Source: JAQBGV01 sp032128395 (GTDB taxonomy: Bacteria > Planctomycetota > UBA8108 > UBA1146). From it: a stretch of DNA of 48,018 nucleotides. The translations under genes and the position numbers were made by a program. How positions within the stretch are numbered: position 1 is the stretch's first letter; each line of letters begins with the position of its first letter. The notes below the pieces were generated by a model. The model made no database searches. It was not told where the DNA came from and saw nothing but the letters and a program-made list of their open reading frames with translations. Of this stretch, positions 30,294 through 35,355 are shown piece by piece. The stretch lies in contig JAQBGV010000133.1 of the NCBI GenBank assembly GCA_032128395.1, forward strand, positions 1-48,018, in the 5' to 3' direction.

Positions 30294-31106
30294 TGCAACC
30301 TCGTGTACCCGCAGAGCGATGTCGTGTACCCGCCCGGGGTCGCGATCACTCCGAACGTCCCGACGAGCGGGTGCGGCCTCCCGACCCTGTGGACGATCAC
30401 ACCTCCGCTCCCACTTGGACTCGTCCTGAGCGCCGCGACCGGGGCGATCTCCGGAACACCGGCCGATCGTTCCCCCGAAGTGGTCCACACGGTGACCGCC
30501 AGCAACGGGGTCGGCAGCTCGTCGACGACGATCACGGTGAGGTGCGACCCCATTTTCTTCTTCTTCGGGAACCAACCGACCGCGAACTACGACCCGATCT
30601 CGGGGAACATCATCCCGACCGGTCAGTCACTCCCGGATCCGAACGGATCGGTACCGGTGTCCCTCTCGTACCGCGAGGACCCGAACAACCAGCCGGTCCC
30701 GAACACGTTCTTCGCTACCGCGGGGTTGTCGATCGCGATCGCGTTCGACCCCCTGCTGATCCAAGCGGTCCAGGTCGACCAAGGTGCAGATATCCTCGCC
30801 CTCGACGGCGGTGGCGGCCCCGACTTCTGGGGACCGTTGATCGGGACCCAAGCGGTGACGATCGGAGTGCTCTTCTCGCTGACCTTCGGCGACTCGATCG
30901 TCGCCGACGTCGACCGTGAGATGGCGATCATCCAGTACCGTCCGGCCGCCGGTGCGCTCGTCGGCAACTTCGTCGGGACTACCATCCCGCTCCCGTGGGG
31001 CAATCCGACCGGCACTCCTGCGGTCCAGAACCAGGTCGTCCTCGATGGAACCAACGGCATCACGCCGATCCAGACCGACCCGAGCGTGATCTTCGTTCCG
31101 CAATAA
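19308..31106 (+). CDS. Giant Calx-beta repeat protein, 3' frame with Ig-like and cohesin-like C terminus
   Basis: Continuation of the 4951 gene after the frame break. It opens inside a Calx-beta unit with a GTG at 19308 and no Shine-Dalgarno or signal peptide, so it is not an independent gene. It encodes about 33 further Calx-beta units up to 30293. A putative Ig-like (He_PIG) domain follows, with the hallmark LPLGLVLSAATGAISGTPAD. The C-terminal domain of about 187 residues includes AGLSIAIAFDPLLIQAVQVD, DREMAIIQYRP and a final VQNQVVLDGTNGITPIQTDP. This last domain resembles cohesin-like carrier domains that precede the end of planctomycete exported proteins, and it is clearly homologous to the C terminus of the lipoprotein at 35356-38566. 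A dockerin at one end and a cohesin-like fold at the other would permit self-association; that is inference. Stop TAA at 31104-31106. Confidence 0.88.
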   Translation: MVAFAAATSVAGESASTVAVTVTLSAPSAFAISVPYTFGGTATPVVDYGIDASPLEIPAGQTSGTIVITPVPDPINEPDETVLLALGTPTNGTLGAPSTHTLTIQDESALPNVFFETPSQSRLEGSGLATVTVRLSALTALDVNVALTAGGTASVPADRAAVPTTVTIPSGSDQVTFSIPLVNDSIDELDETIILTILGADQAVRGMPDVHVITILDDDDPPLASLIAPGAISEEDGSLSVAVSLTGPSGFAISLPFTIGGTATQGSDLLVPASPLVIPAGSTSGALSFTLLGDTLHEGDETLTITLGPPSFAGLGAPASLSLTIGDDDPAPTVTLGSIPTLFSETAGTLSISVGLSAASALPVTIPFTFGGTTASGSDYTPPASPLVIAAGTTSGVISLPIVDDPLREGTETLTIALGAPTNGTLGSPASGSIDILDNEPIPVLSISPTATSLPETGGQVILTVSASVPSQDPIAVPFTLFGNATVGVDYNIPSSPIVIASGQIAAAIPVTAISDPLHDPNETIVLSLGATPNALLGPQTVATLTIVDDDPSPSVTITGPITIVEAAGSVSFTISLTVAAGQDIAIPYTVGGTLTLGVDFLPATGALVVPAGATTTTLQFPIIDDALDELTETIVITLGTPVNAILGSPNSITVSVLDDDPAPALSFSQSSATVDESTGTVEVTVTLSAPSALPITATLAIAGTADEGIDVVVTPTTISIPQGAVSTVVSLAVVDDGFDEPNEVLTLTLVTPTNASLGLATTFSLTVIDNDDIPAVQFAVSSSSAFEDAGTLNVTLTVSVPSALPIQVPFTISGGATSGVDFRPGISPVTILAGASSGTIQIAITPDVVFEADEGVILTLAAPTNATLGVRTSHTLTIIDDDPAPQVYFVSASAAVSEGAGIALVNAALTAAAEVDVVVPLTTGGSAIMGTDVQLIGSPLLFPAGSTTAQAQVNILDDSLYEGAETLAIGFGASVGATPGTPAQHTLTIIDNDAQPIVSFATASATAGEGSGVSTIAVVLSAVSGLPTTVPFTVGGSALAPGDFSASPGPLVIPAGAASGSIEIAIVSDLTPEGDEQVLITLGVPTNATTGAPSSHQLTILDDDIVPTVEFAVATQQIGEINGTAQIVANLSAPATLDVTIPFLLTGTAVSGLDYVVAPGPLVIPTGSVTGSILLTLIDDALTEADETIIATLGTPTNAALGAITVHTTTLLDDEATPVVNFALATQQVGEGAGVTTISVLLSSVTTFAVTIPYVVAGSAVSPGDLTITPGTLTITPGSLSATLTVNIVDDLLDEGDETAVISLGPPDQAALGTVTSHTLTILDDDPLPLVSFTNATSSMTEGDPTITVSAQLGVPSGRTVIVPLLLGGTAGNTGDLQLGSTQLLFPAGATTASVTVTAVDDMISEATELATISFGPLSNAQAGAIVSHQVTIIDDDAPPSVSFTQATSTFVESSGQVSIGLVLDAAAAATVTVQVTVGGSATLGLDATLPTTQVTFAPTVLGSNLLVQLLNDLIAEGNETLILTLTSPVGAVLGATTIHTVNIIDDETTPTISFATAGQSLGEGTGTATAVLVLSGPRDVDVVVSLSATGTAQAGVDYLAVPGQVTIPAGATTGSILIGLLDDILDEPDETAQISIVAATGVTVVAPSLHVLTILDDDQPPSVSFAVTSLVVGEADGIATVGVELSGPSARTITVSVTTSGTTTVGQDHQAVPSPIQFAPGATSATITIPLLADAVFEGPETLILQLSSPNQASLGSPSLMTITITDDDFAPVVAFASATASAPEAGGTIQLSVTMSAAAGVAVQVPYAFTGTAIQGSDFAALPGPLTIPAGSLAASISITIVDDTVQEGNESAIVTLGVPTGATLGTPSSTTLTIIDDDQPIEVAFTTGSTSAVETAGLVEVTVALTAAAATDVTVPFTITGTAIRDSDFAVASSPLTILAGQLTRTLSLILIDDMLDEGDETALFTLGTPTGAILGAANQHALTITDDDPPPTLTLVETALSVGEGEPAVQLTLSLSQPSGRAITVPFTLAGSASLGEDVSVTPSPVTIPAGSSLGTITVTPINDPWFEPAESISVTLGTPTNAILSGNSAATITLTDDDPFPAISFTQATDTVAEAAGSRVIGLALSGPIDADVVVQIALSGSASEGADYTFPSTTVVIPARNIAASVTLNVLQDNLDEPTETIVLTLGAPTNADLGSQIVHTVTLLDDDPTPVLQFAQTTITVIEGTPTAQLALVLTAASAAPISVPFTIGGTATPGVDFVTPTSPFTILPGETGALLPITLIDDLIAESDETIIVSLGTPTNAVLGTQPQTTVTIQDDETTVTASFSQLSQSATEADGVVVAVVSLSIAAPTELTIPLIVGGTGTAGNDFVVSPNPLVIPIGSFSGTVAVILTNDTLDEEDETVILTLDPPSGVVVGVNPTQTITILDNDPTPNVAFAALGQSANEGAGSVLVEVLLSSLSGRDVTVPFTVTGSATLPDDATITPNPLVILAGQASGFLTVALAPDAIDEFDESLVLEIGTPIGAIPGVITTHSMTILDDDQPPSISFSQASSAELESAGTITRAVVLSGPSGLPVSVDLLLGGTATSGVDYIAPASPLVIPAGSTATTVTIEITDDLLDEAAETASITFGSPVNVSIGGIASHLLTILDDDNEPFAGFSSATLQITEDAGPASITFELTQSTALPVTVHFTLSGSAVATDDFTAPTSPVVIPAGSTQVVITIPIVADLLDELNETVVLTIGTVENAIAGPVTVTTLTITDDDDAPSVSFQLPGQTASEADSPFSVVVALSAASGKIVTVPFTVGGTAGVTDAAVSAPPLTFPPGTTTALITVTPADDAIDEADETVILTLGAPIDAVPGTIMIHTVILTDDDAQPSVALDPLPGSIGEAAGTIVVGAALSAPSGLPVQVSVQLTGSATLPDDYTASAAMLSFAPGATSASIALTIVDDAIFEVNETIVITLASATGATIGVPASRTLTILDDDTSPAVDFVATETFTGEGSGSVLLQLSLSTESATTVTVPVALSGSATPGGDYTITPNPVVFAPGSTSATITVVVTDDALDEPDETAVLTLGAPSGAVVGSNGTHTVTIVDNDGAPTVDFDVPALSIDESGGTLPVTVNLSATTSLPVTIPYTLSGSASAADHNTAVGPLVIPAGQLSATIAVPIVDDLLHEANETLVIQLGLPVNASPGTVTQFTLSILDNDTAPAVRFASAAQTVAEAIGSFPVTIQLSTISGLAVQVDLVTSGTASLPGDYTLSATTATIPAGQTQTTVTVTVENDLLDESDETAVLTIDAAAGATVGSPSQHTFTITDDDNSPTLSFAVASSSAAEGDGTATVDVVLSAPSSQTVTIGVSAGGTATTTNDFTLNTPSLTFTPGQVTSSVSITLVGDSLFEGPETIILTLGSPTGALLGTPSVHTLTISDDNLPPVVGFPITAQAAGEAAGAVTVTVQLATISGLPAVIPFSVSGTAANGSDFTISGSPLTILAGSTTGTITITPLDDPLDEPVETVVVTLDLPTGATVGAAGTFTLSINDDDGQPTVSFAVAASSVNENEGPALLQVVLSTASGFQITVPFSDSGGGSASAGIDYSVPITPIIIPPGQTSGVIPITIFDDPTTEPQETVVIQIDTPTNAIFGLPAFHTVTILDNDGAAPCNLVYPQSDVVYPPGVAITPNVPTSGCGLPTLWTITPPLPLGLVLSAATGAISGTPADRSPEVVHTVTASNGVGSSSTTITVRCDPIFFFFGNQPTANYDPISGNIIPTGQSLPDPNGSVPVSLSYREDPNNQPVPNTFFATAGLSIAIAFDPLLIQAVQVDQGADILALDGGGGPDFWGPLIGTQAVTIGVLFSLTFGDSIVADVDREMAIIQYRPAAGALVGNFVGTTIPLPWGNPTGTPAVQNQVVLDGTNGITPIQTDPSVIFVPQ

Positions 31107-31172
31107 CTTCAGAAAGCCGCTTCCCGTCGGTGCTGAGTGTGGGAGGGACGGGAAGTGCATTCGATACGTTCT

Positions 31173-31264
31173 TCGAGGGGGGGGATCGGCCGGGGGGCCG
31201 GTCCCCCCCTCGACTTGTATGGAGGGGAAGATCTGGCTCTGGCTGGAGGCCAGACCGTCCCTCC
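31173..31264 (+). terminator. Two GC-rich hairpins downstream of the giant gene
   Basis: The first hairpin, 31173-31213, has an 11-bp outer arm (TCGAGGGGGGG with CCCCCCCTCGA) and an inner CGGCC/GGCCG stem with a GGGG loop. The second, 31221-31264, pairs GGAGGG with CCCTCC and TCTGGC with GCCAGA around an 11-base loop. They begin 67 bases after the giant gene's stop. No T-tract follows either, so they may be 3'-end stabilisers or weak terminators and not classic intrinsic terminators. The remaining 31265-31322 shows nothing. Confidence 0.45.
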
Positions 31265-31323
31265 GGCAATTGCGACCGCATCTGGGACTCGGCCTCGGGC
31301 GCGTTCCAGGCGGCCGGCCACGA

Positions 31324-31355
31324 AAAACGCCCGGCGCGCGAGCGCCGGGCGTTTT
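31324..31355 (-). terminator. Rho-independent terminator of tRNA-His
   Basis: A perfect 14-bp stem (AAAACGCCCGGCGC with GCGCCGGGCGTTTT) encloses a 4-base loop at 31338-31341. On the minus strand it ends in TTTTT, 10 bases beyond the encoded CCA of tRNA-His. Because A and T runs flank both sides it could also act in the plus direction. Confidence 0.85.
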
Positions 31356-31365
31356 CTGTATTGAA

Positions 31366-31443
31366 TGGGGTGAGTGGAGGGGCTCGAACCCTCGGCCTCC
31401 AGGACCACAACCTGGCGCTCTAACCAGCTGAGCTACACCCACC
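31366..31443 (-). tRNA. tRNA-His (anticodon GTG)
   Basis: The minus strand folds into a full cloverleaf. The acceptor stem GTGGGTG pairs with CACTCAC (one G-T pair), and the tRNA-His hallmark extra G at -1 (31443) faces the discriminator C73. The D arm is GCTCAGCTGGTTAGAGC, the anticodon loop TTGTGGT has GTG at 31406-31408, and the T arm GAGGG-TTCGAGC-CCCTC is intact. The 3' CCA is encoded (31366-31368). A strong terminator follows. Confidence 0.95.
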
Positions 31444-31525
31444 ATCGATCCGCAGGGTGGGCGGCGATGGTGGCGATGGTGGCAAGTGGTGTCAAGGGGC
31501 ACGAAGTGAGGGGAGACGAGACGAC

Positions 31526-32647
31526 CTATTTTCCGTAGATCACCAGGTTGAGGTAGAGGCCGTAACGACCCTCGGCGTCGATCGAGCCACCGATCTCGGT
31601 GGAGAAGGACCGCCGCTCGAGGACCGGCGCTTGCCAGTCGATCTCGAACGAGGCGGAGAGTTTCCCGAGCGCGGCGTTCCAGTCCCTGCCGACTTCCCGG
31701 AAGTCCGGGTTCAGCTTGATCCGTGAGCGGACGCGGTATCGCTCGTCCGGGAACAATATGCTCTCGCCAGCGCGGCGTCCGAACGCTTCCTCGGACGGCG
31801 CGAACGCGAGATCGAACTGACTGAGGGTCTTCGATCCATCGAGTCGGGTGACGTCGACATTGACCCCACCGGTGTCGTCGAGGACGAGCGGCCCCCATTG
31901 GAGAATCGGCAGGTCTCGCTCCGGGTCCCCGGTCGTAGCATCGAGGTATTCATTGCGGAGCTCGGTTCTGCGCTCCTCCAGAACGAGGTCCTCCGCCCTG
32001 CCGCCACGGCCCAAATGGCCGATCTTGTCGCGGATGTCCTGGTACTCCTCGAACGAGAGACTCGGGTCGCTCTCGAAGCGGTCCTTCAACTCGGCCCGGA
32101 AGTAACGACGGAATTCGCGGTAGAGGACCCGCTCCCCGAGGGCCCAGAGCGCCTTCTCGAGCGGATCACCCGGATCTTCGTGGTCGATGAGGATGTCGCG
32201 ATGACTCTCTCCTCCGGGGAGACGGTCGGTGCAGAATTCGGTCAGCATTCTCGAATGCTCCGACTCGAGCTCGAAGATGATGGGCGAGAGTCCTGGCACT
32301 CCGGTCGGGGTCACGATGCGGCGAGCCTCCGGCGCGTTCGGCCGGTCGGAGCTGGGATCCTGCCACTTTTGCCGTTCGACCCCGAGTGGCGCCACGACCG
32401 TCATCCCTTCCGACACCATCGGGAAAGCTCCGACCAGGCGGAGCGGAAGGCTGCTCGAGAAGACCGCCGGGTTCGCCGCCTCCGCCCGAGCCACGCGATG
32501 CGTCGGGACGGTCTGCACCGCCTCGCGCGTCGAGACACCCCCCTCGCCCACCTCATCCTCGGCCCAGAGCGGGACGAAGGAGAGCCAGACCGCGAACCCC
32601 ACGAGGGGGGAACGAGCCCGGAACGGTCGAGGAGACGTTCTGCGCAC
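31526..32647 (-). CDS. Exported protein of unknown function
   Basis: Not recognised. The 373-residue product starts at a GTG (32647) preceded by AAGGAG with 6 bases spacing; a signal peptide follows (residues about 14-29, PLVGFAVWLSFVPLWA, cleavage before EDE). The middle region (about 150-250) is charged and probably helical, with LYREFRRYFRAELKDRFESD and EEYQDIRDKIGHL. The C-terminal third alternates polar and hydrophobic residues (KTLSQFDLAFAPS, RYRVRSRIKLNPDF, GKLSASFEIDWQAP) and ends YGLYLNLVIYGK. That resembles an outer-membrane beta-strand terminus or a short barrel, but this is inference. It lies alone between tRNA-His and a 475-base gap. A longer in-frame extension upstream of the GTG has no coding character. 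Confidence 0.75.
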   Translation of the reverse strand: MRRTSPRPFRARSPLVGFAVWLSFVPLWAEDEVGEGGVSTREAVQTVPTHRVARAEAANPAVFSSSLPLRLVGAFPMVSEGMTVVAPLGVERQKWQDPSSDRPNAPEARRIVTPTGVPGLSPIIFELESEHSRMLTEFCTDRLPGGESHRDILIDHEDPGDPLEKALWALGERVLYREFRRYFRAELKDRFESDPSLSFEEYQDIRDKIGHLGRGGRAEDLVLEERRTELRNEYLDATTGDPERDLPILQWGPLVLDDTGGVNVDVTRLDGSKTLSQFDLAFAPSEEAFGRRAGESILFPDERYRVRSRIKLNPDFREVGRDWNAALGKLSASFEIDWQAPVLERRSFSTEIGGSIDAEGRYGLYLNLVIYGK

Positions 32648-33122
32648 AACGGACTCCTTCCACAGGTGCAGTTCGAGAACTCGTCCCGGAGGATCACTGG
32701 AATCCACTCCGAGCCGAGGCTGTTTCAGGGGAGCTGAGGAATGCCCTCGAGAGGGCCGAGCGGCCGAGGAAGCGACCGCGCGTTCGGAATCCGGGTGGGC
32801 GAGAATGGCCGCCGACCCGGAGCACCGCTGGATCCTCCGGATCCCTGACCGCGGCGGGGTCACACCGGACCCCGGCGGGGCGAGAGATCGGGATAGGACG
32901 CTCGGAGGGAAGTGCCAGCGATAGGTCACCCGCGACGGGGCACCCGCGACAATCACCGACGATACAGCCGAGGTCGAACCCGGAGGGAAAGGATCCCCTC
33001 CTCTGTCACCATTCTATCATCCCATCGACCGACGAGCCAGTTACGGTCGAGTCGGGGCGGGCTGCGTGGCCTATCCTTGTTCGGGAACCCAGCTTCCGTG
33101 CACGGCTCCCGACGGCCGCACA
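32648..33122. other. 475-base gap between ruvA and the unknown exported gene
   Basis: No gene was found in either strand. It must hold the promoter of the minus-strand gene that starts at 32647. The only consensus-like element is a minus-strand TAGAAT (33012-33017) without a convincing -35, which would leave a leader of about 360 bases. A short direct repeat, CACCCGCGAC, occurs twice at about 32928-32950. Confidence 0.4.
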
Positions 33123-33689
33123 CTAGCCCCGACTCGCCCGCCGTACCAGCTCCGCCACCGCGGCCTCCGCGGGGGCAGACTCGAGCGCTCGGCGCACCCT
33201 CGCCTCCGCGTCGACGGCACCGAAGCCGAGCGACAGGAGGGCCTTGACCGCATCCTCCGCCGGACCTTCGACGGGGCGGGGGGGAGTGGCGCGGAGGTCC
33301 TCTTCCTCGAGCGCCCCCCGCAACTCCAAGATCAATCGTTGGGCGGTCTTCTTGCCGACCCCTCGGATCTTCTCGAGCGCTTTCGACTCGCCGCGCAGGA
33401 CCACGTCGCGGAATCGATCGATACTGAGGGAGCTGAGGATCGCGAGCGCGATGGCGGGGCCGACCCCGGTGACCGCGCAGACCCTCTCGAAGATCTCGCG
33501 CTCCTCGCGGGTCGAGAAGCCGTAGAGGTGGAACACATCCTGGGCGAATCGGTGGGTGACGTAGAGCTTGACCGTCCGCCCGACCCGCAGCTCCTGCGAG
33601 GTCGAGATGGGGACCTTCAGTCGGTACCCCATCCCCCCCACATCGATGATCGCGAGTTCTCCGGCGAGACGTTCGAGCGTCCCGATCAT
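33123..33689 (-). CDS. ruvA: Holliday junction branch-migration protein RuvA
   Basis: A 188-residue protein of standard RuvA length. It begins MIGTLERLAGELAIIDVGGM, continues with GYRLKVP, and has the domain I OB-fold features HRFAQDVFHLYGF. Domain II follows with helix-hairpin-helix motifs VTGVGPAIALAILSSLS (about 75-91) and IRGVGKKTAQRLILELRG (about 108-125). A flexible acidic linker comes next, then domain III (AEDAVKALLSLGFGAVDAEA) for RuvB binding. RuvA tetramers bind Holliday junctions and guide the RuvB motor. ATG 33689 gives the canonical N terminus; a GTG 12 bases upstream (33701) is in frame, and neither has a clear Shine-Dalgarno. It lies 19 bases after the TPR/alpha-CTD gene and is probably co-transcribed and translationally coupled. 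ruvB and ruvC are not in the window. Confidence 0.95.
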   Translation of the reverse strand: MIGTLERLAGELAIIDVGGMGYRLKVPISTSQELRVGRTVKLYVTHRFAQDVFHLYGFSTREEREIFERVCAVTGVGPAIALAILSSLSIDRFRDVVLRGESKALEKIRGVGKKTAQRLILELRGALEEEDLRATPPRPVEGPAEDAVKALLSLGFGAVDAEARVRRALESAPAEAAVAELVRRASRG

Positions 33690-33708
33690 GTGTTCGTACA
33701 CGAGTGGA

Positions 33709-35007
33709 TCAGCCGCTCGCCAGGCCCAGACCTCGCTCGTTGAGCTTGCGCTTCACCTCATTGAGCGAGGTCACCCCGAAATTCTTCTGGTTGATCAGCT
33801 CCAGCTCGCTGCGCTTGAGAAGGTCCGCGAGGGTCTCGATCCCGAGACGGTCCATGCAGCGCTGACTGCGGCTCGAGAGCTCGAGCACGCTGACCGGCTC
33901 CGAGAGGATCTTCGCGTGCTCCCCGTCGGGGAGCGAGGTGTGCGCGAGTTCGTCGCGTTTCCCCTCCCCGAGCCGGAAATTTTTCTGGGCGAGGATCCTC
34001 TTGATCTCGGCGAGAGAGGTTTCGCCGAAGTTCTTGTAGCTGAGGAGCTCTGCCTCGGACTTCTGGATCAGGTCTCCGAGGGTGTGGATGTTCATCTTCG
34101 ACAGACAGTTGCGGCTGCGCACGGACAGCTCGAAATCGGAGATCGGGATCTGGAGGAGCTGCTGGCGGCGGACGTTCTCCTTCTCCTTGTCCCGGTCGTA
34201 GTACATCTCGAGGGACGCCTTCGCGTCGGTGAGATAGAGCTGCGCACGCTCGTGATCTGGGTTCGACTGGAGCACCATGCGGTAGCAGGTGATCGCATCC
34301 TCGAACCGGTCCGCGTCCTCGTAGAGGATCCCGAGGTTGAGCATCGCGTGGACGTAGAGTGGGGCGGTCCGCTGGCACATCTCGTACGCCTCGATCGCCA
34401 AGGCATCGTTTCCGTGGAGCGAATGTAGGTAGCCGAGACGGAATTGGTAGCGCGTCTCTCCCGGAACCTCTTCCGCCGCGGCGGTGAAATGTTCGAGCGC
34501 CTCGGAGTAGTCTCCGTTCTCCTGGGCGACCAATCCCTTCAGGTAGTGCACCCGAGGGTGCTCGGACGGCAGTCCGAGCTTGTCGAAGAGCGCCCGCGCG
34601 CCATCGATGTCGTCGGTCAGGATCATCGCCTCGACGAGCAGCGGGCCGATCGCGGGCACTGTCTTTCCGTGACTCGCCCACCCCTTTTCGAGCAGGGGGA
34701 GCGCTCGCCTCGCCTGCCCCATCTCGAGCAGGAGCTTGCCGAGCAGGTGCTGGGAGTACGAGTTCCCGGGATCCGAGGAGAGCAGCTCGAGGGCTTCTTC
34801 CCGACGTCCGAGGAAGTCGAGTACGGCAGCGCGACGTACGGGGTCAGTTCCGACCCGAACGAGCAGCACCTCGAGATCCTCTTCGACGAGTCGGCGCGAG
34901 ACCGCCTCGATCCGAGCGCGAGCGTAGAACTCGCTGTTCATCTCCCCCTCGAGAATCCACTCCTCGAGCGGGATGGTCGCCTCTTCCATCTTCGCGGAAT
35001 TTTCCAA
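33709..35007 (-). CDS. TPR protein with two RNA polymerase alpha-CTD modules
   Basis: A 432-residue cytoplasmic protein. Residues about 85-270 form tetratricopeptide repeats (HYLKGLVAQENGDYSEALEH, YQFRLGYLHSLHGNDALAIE, AMLNLGILYEDADRFEDAI). Two tandem domains then resemble the C-terminal domain of RNA polymerase alpha. The first (286-347) has SDFELSVRSRNCLSKMNIHT and KNFGETSLAEIK; the second (367-432) has SVLELSSRSQRCMDRLGIET and KNFGVTSLNEVK. The Arg and Asn that contact UP-element DNA in alpha are kept in the first copy (VRSRNCL), while the second has Arg at the Asn position. True alpha has one such domain after a different N-terminal domain, so this is not rpoA. It may bind DNA, sigma or activators. 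The TTG start at 35007 is preferred because GGAGG lies 7 bases upstream; the ATG at 34989 has no good ribosome site. Confidence 0.85.
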   Translation of the reverse strand: MENSAKMEEATIPLEEWILEGEMNSEFYARARIEAVSRRLVEEDLEVLLVRVGTDPVRRAAVLDFLGRREEALELLSSDPGNSYSQHLLGKLLLEMGQARRALPLLEKGWASHGKTVPAIGPLLVEAMILTDDIDGARALFDKLGLPSEHPRVHYLKGLVAQENGDYSEALEHFTAAAEEVPGETRYQFRLGYLHSLHGNDALAIEAYEMCQRTAPLYVHAMLNLGILYEDADRFEDAITCYRMVLQSNPDHERAQLYLTDAKASLEMYYDRDKEKENVRRQQLLQIPISDFELSVRSRNCLSKMNIHTLGDLIQKSEAELLSYKNFGETSLAEIKRILAQKNFRLGEGKRDELAHTSLPDGEHAKILSEPVSVLELSSRSQRCMDRLGIETLADLLKRSELELINQKNFGVTSLNEVKRKLNERGLGLASG

Positions 35008-35014
35008 CGTGGTG

Positions 35015-35019
35015 CCTCC
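35015..35019 (-). promoter_or_regulatory. Ribosome binding site that decides the TTG start of the TPR/alpha-CTD gene
   Basis: On the minus strand GGAGG is followed after 7 bases (CACCACG) by TTG at 35005-35007. The next in-frame ATG, 18 bases further on, has only GCGAAG before it. Confidence 0.6.
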
Positions 35020-35355
35020 GTAGTGTGAGAATCGGATCGGAGTGGGAGAACGTGTACCTCGCGGGAGCCGGCCTCGAGGCGCCCCTCTTTCGGGGGGGAA
35101 GCAGGCGGGGACGGCGGCACCGCGAAGCGGGGGAACGAAGCAGGGGACCAATCCCCGCTCGGCGGCCGCAACGCGGCCACGGTTCGCACGTTCTGCAGGG
35201 GACGGATCTTAGGTGCGTACTCGGCCGCCGTCAACGTCTGCCGACCGCGCGGACGGTCAGGAATCCCTGGAAGTGGCGCCCTCTCCCCCGCAGACTGAGG
35301 GTTGGCCCCGAGTGCGGGGCCGTATCGGGTGTCGATCATTATCCCGGAGGTCTCG
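35020..35355. other. Divergent intergenic region between the TPR/alpha-CTD gene and the Calx-beta lipoprotein gene
   Basis: No gene is seen. It separates divergent transcription units and should carry both promoters, but no sigma-70-like pair stands out. A perfect 6-bp hairpin (GGCCCC, loop GAGTGC, GGGGCC) sits at 35304-35321 in the presumed leader of the lipoprotein gene, 25 bases before its GGAGG ribosome site (35346-35350). Confidence 0.4.

Noticed and set aside
21312..30575. Long minus-strand frames (1,880 and 1,197 codons) under the second half of the array
   Set aside because: Same shadow effect as above; composition and periodicity mirror the Calx-beta units.
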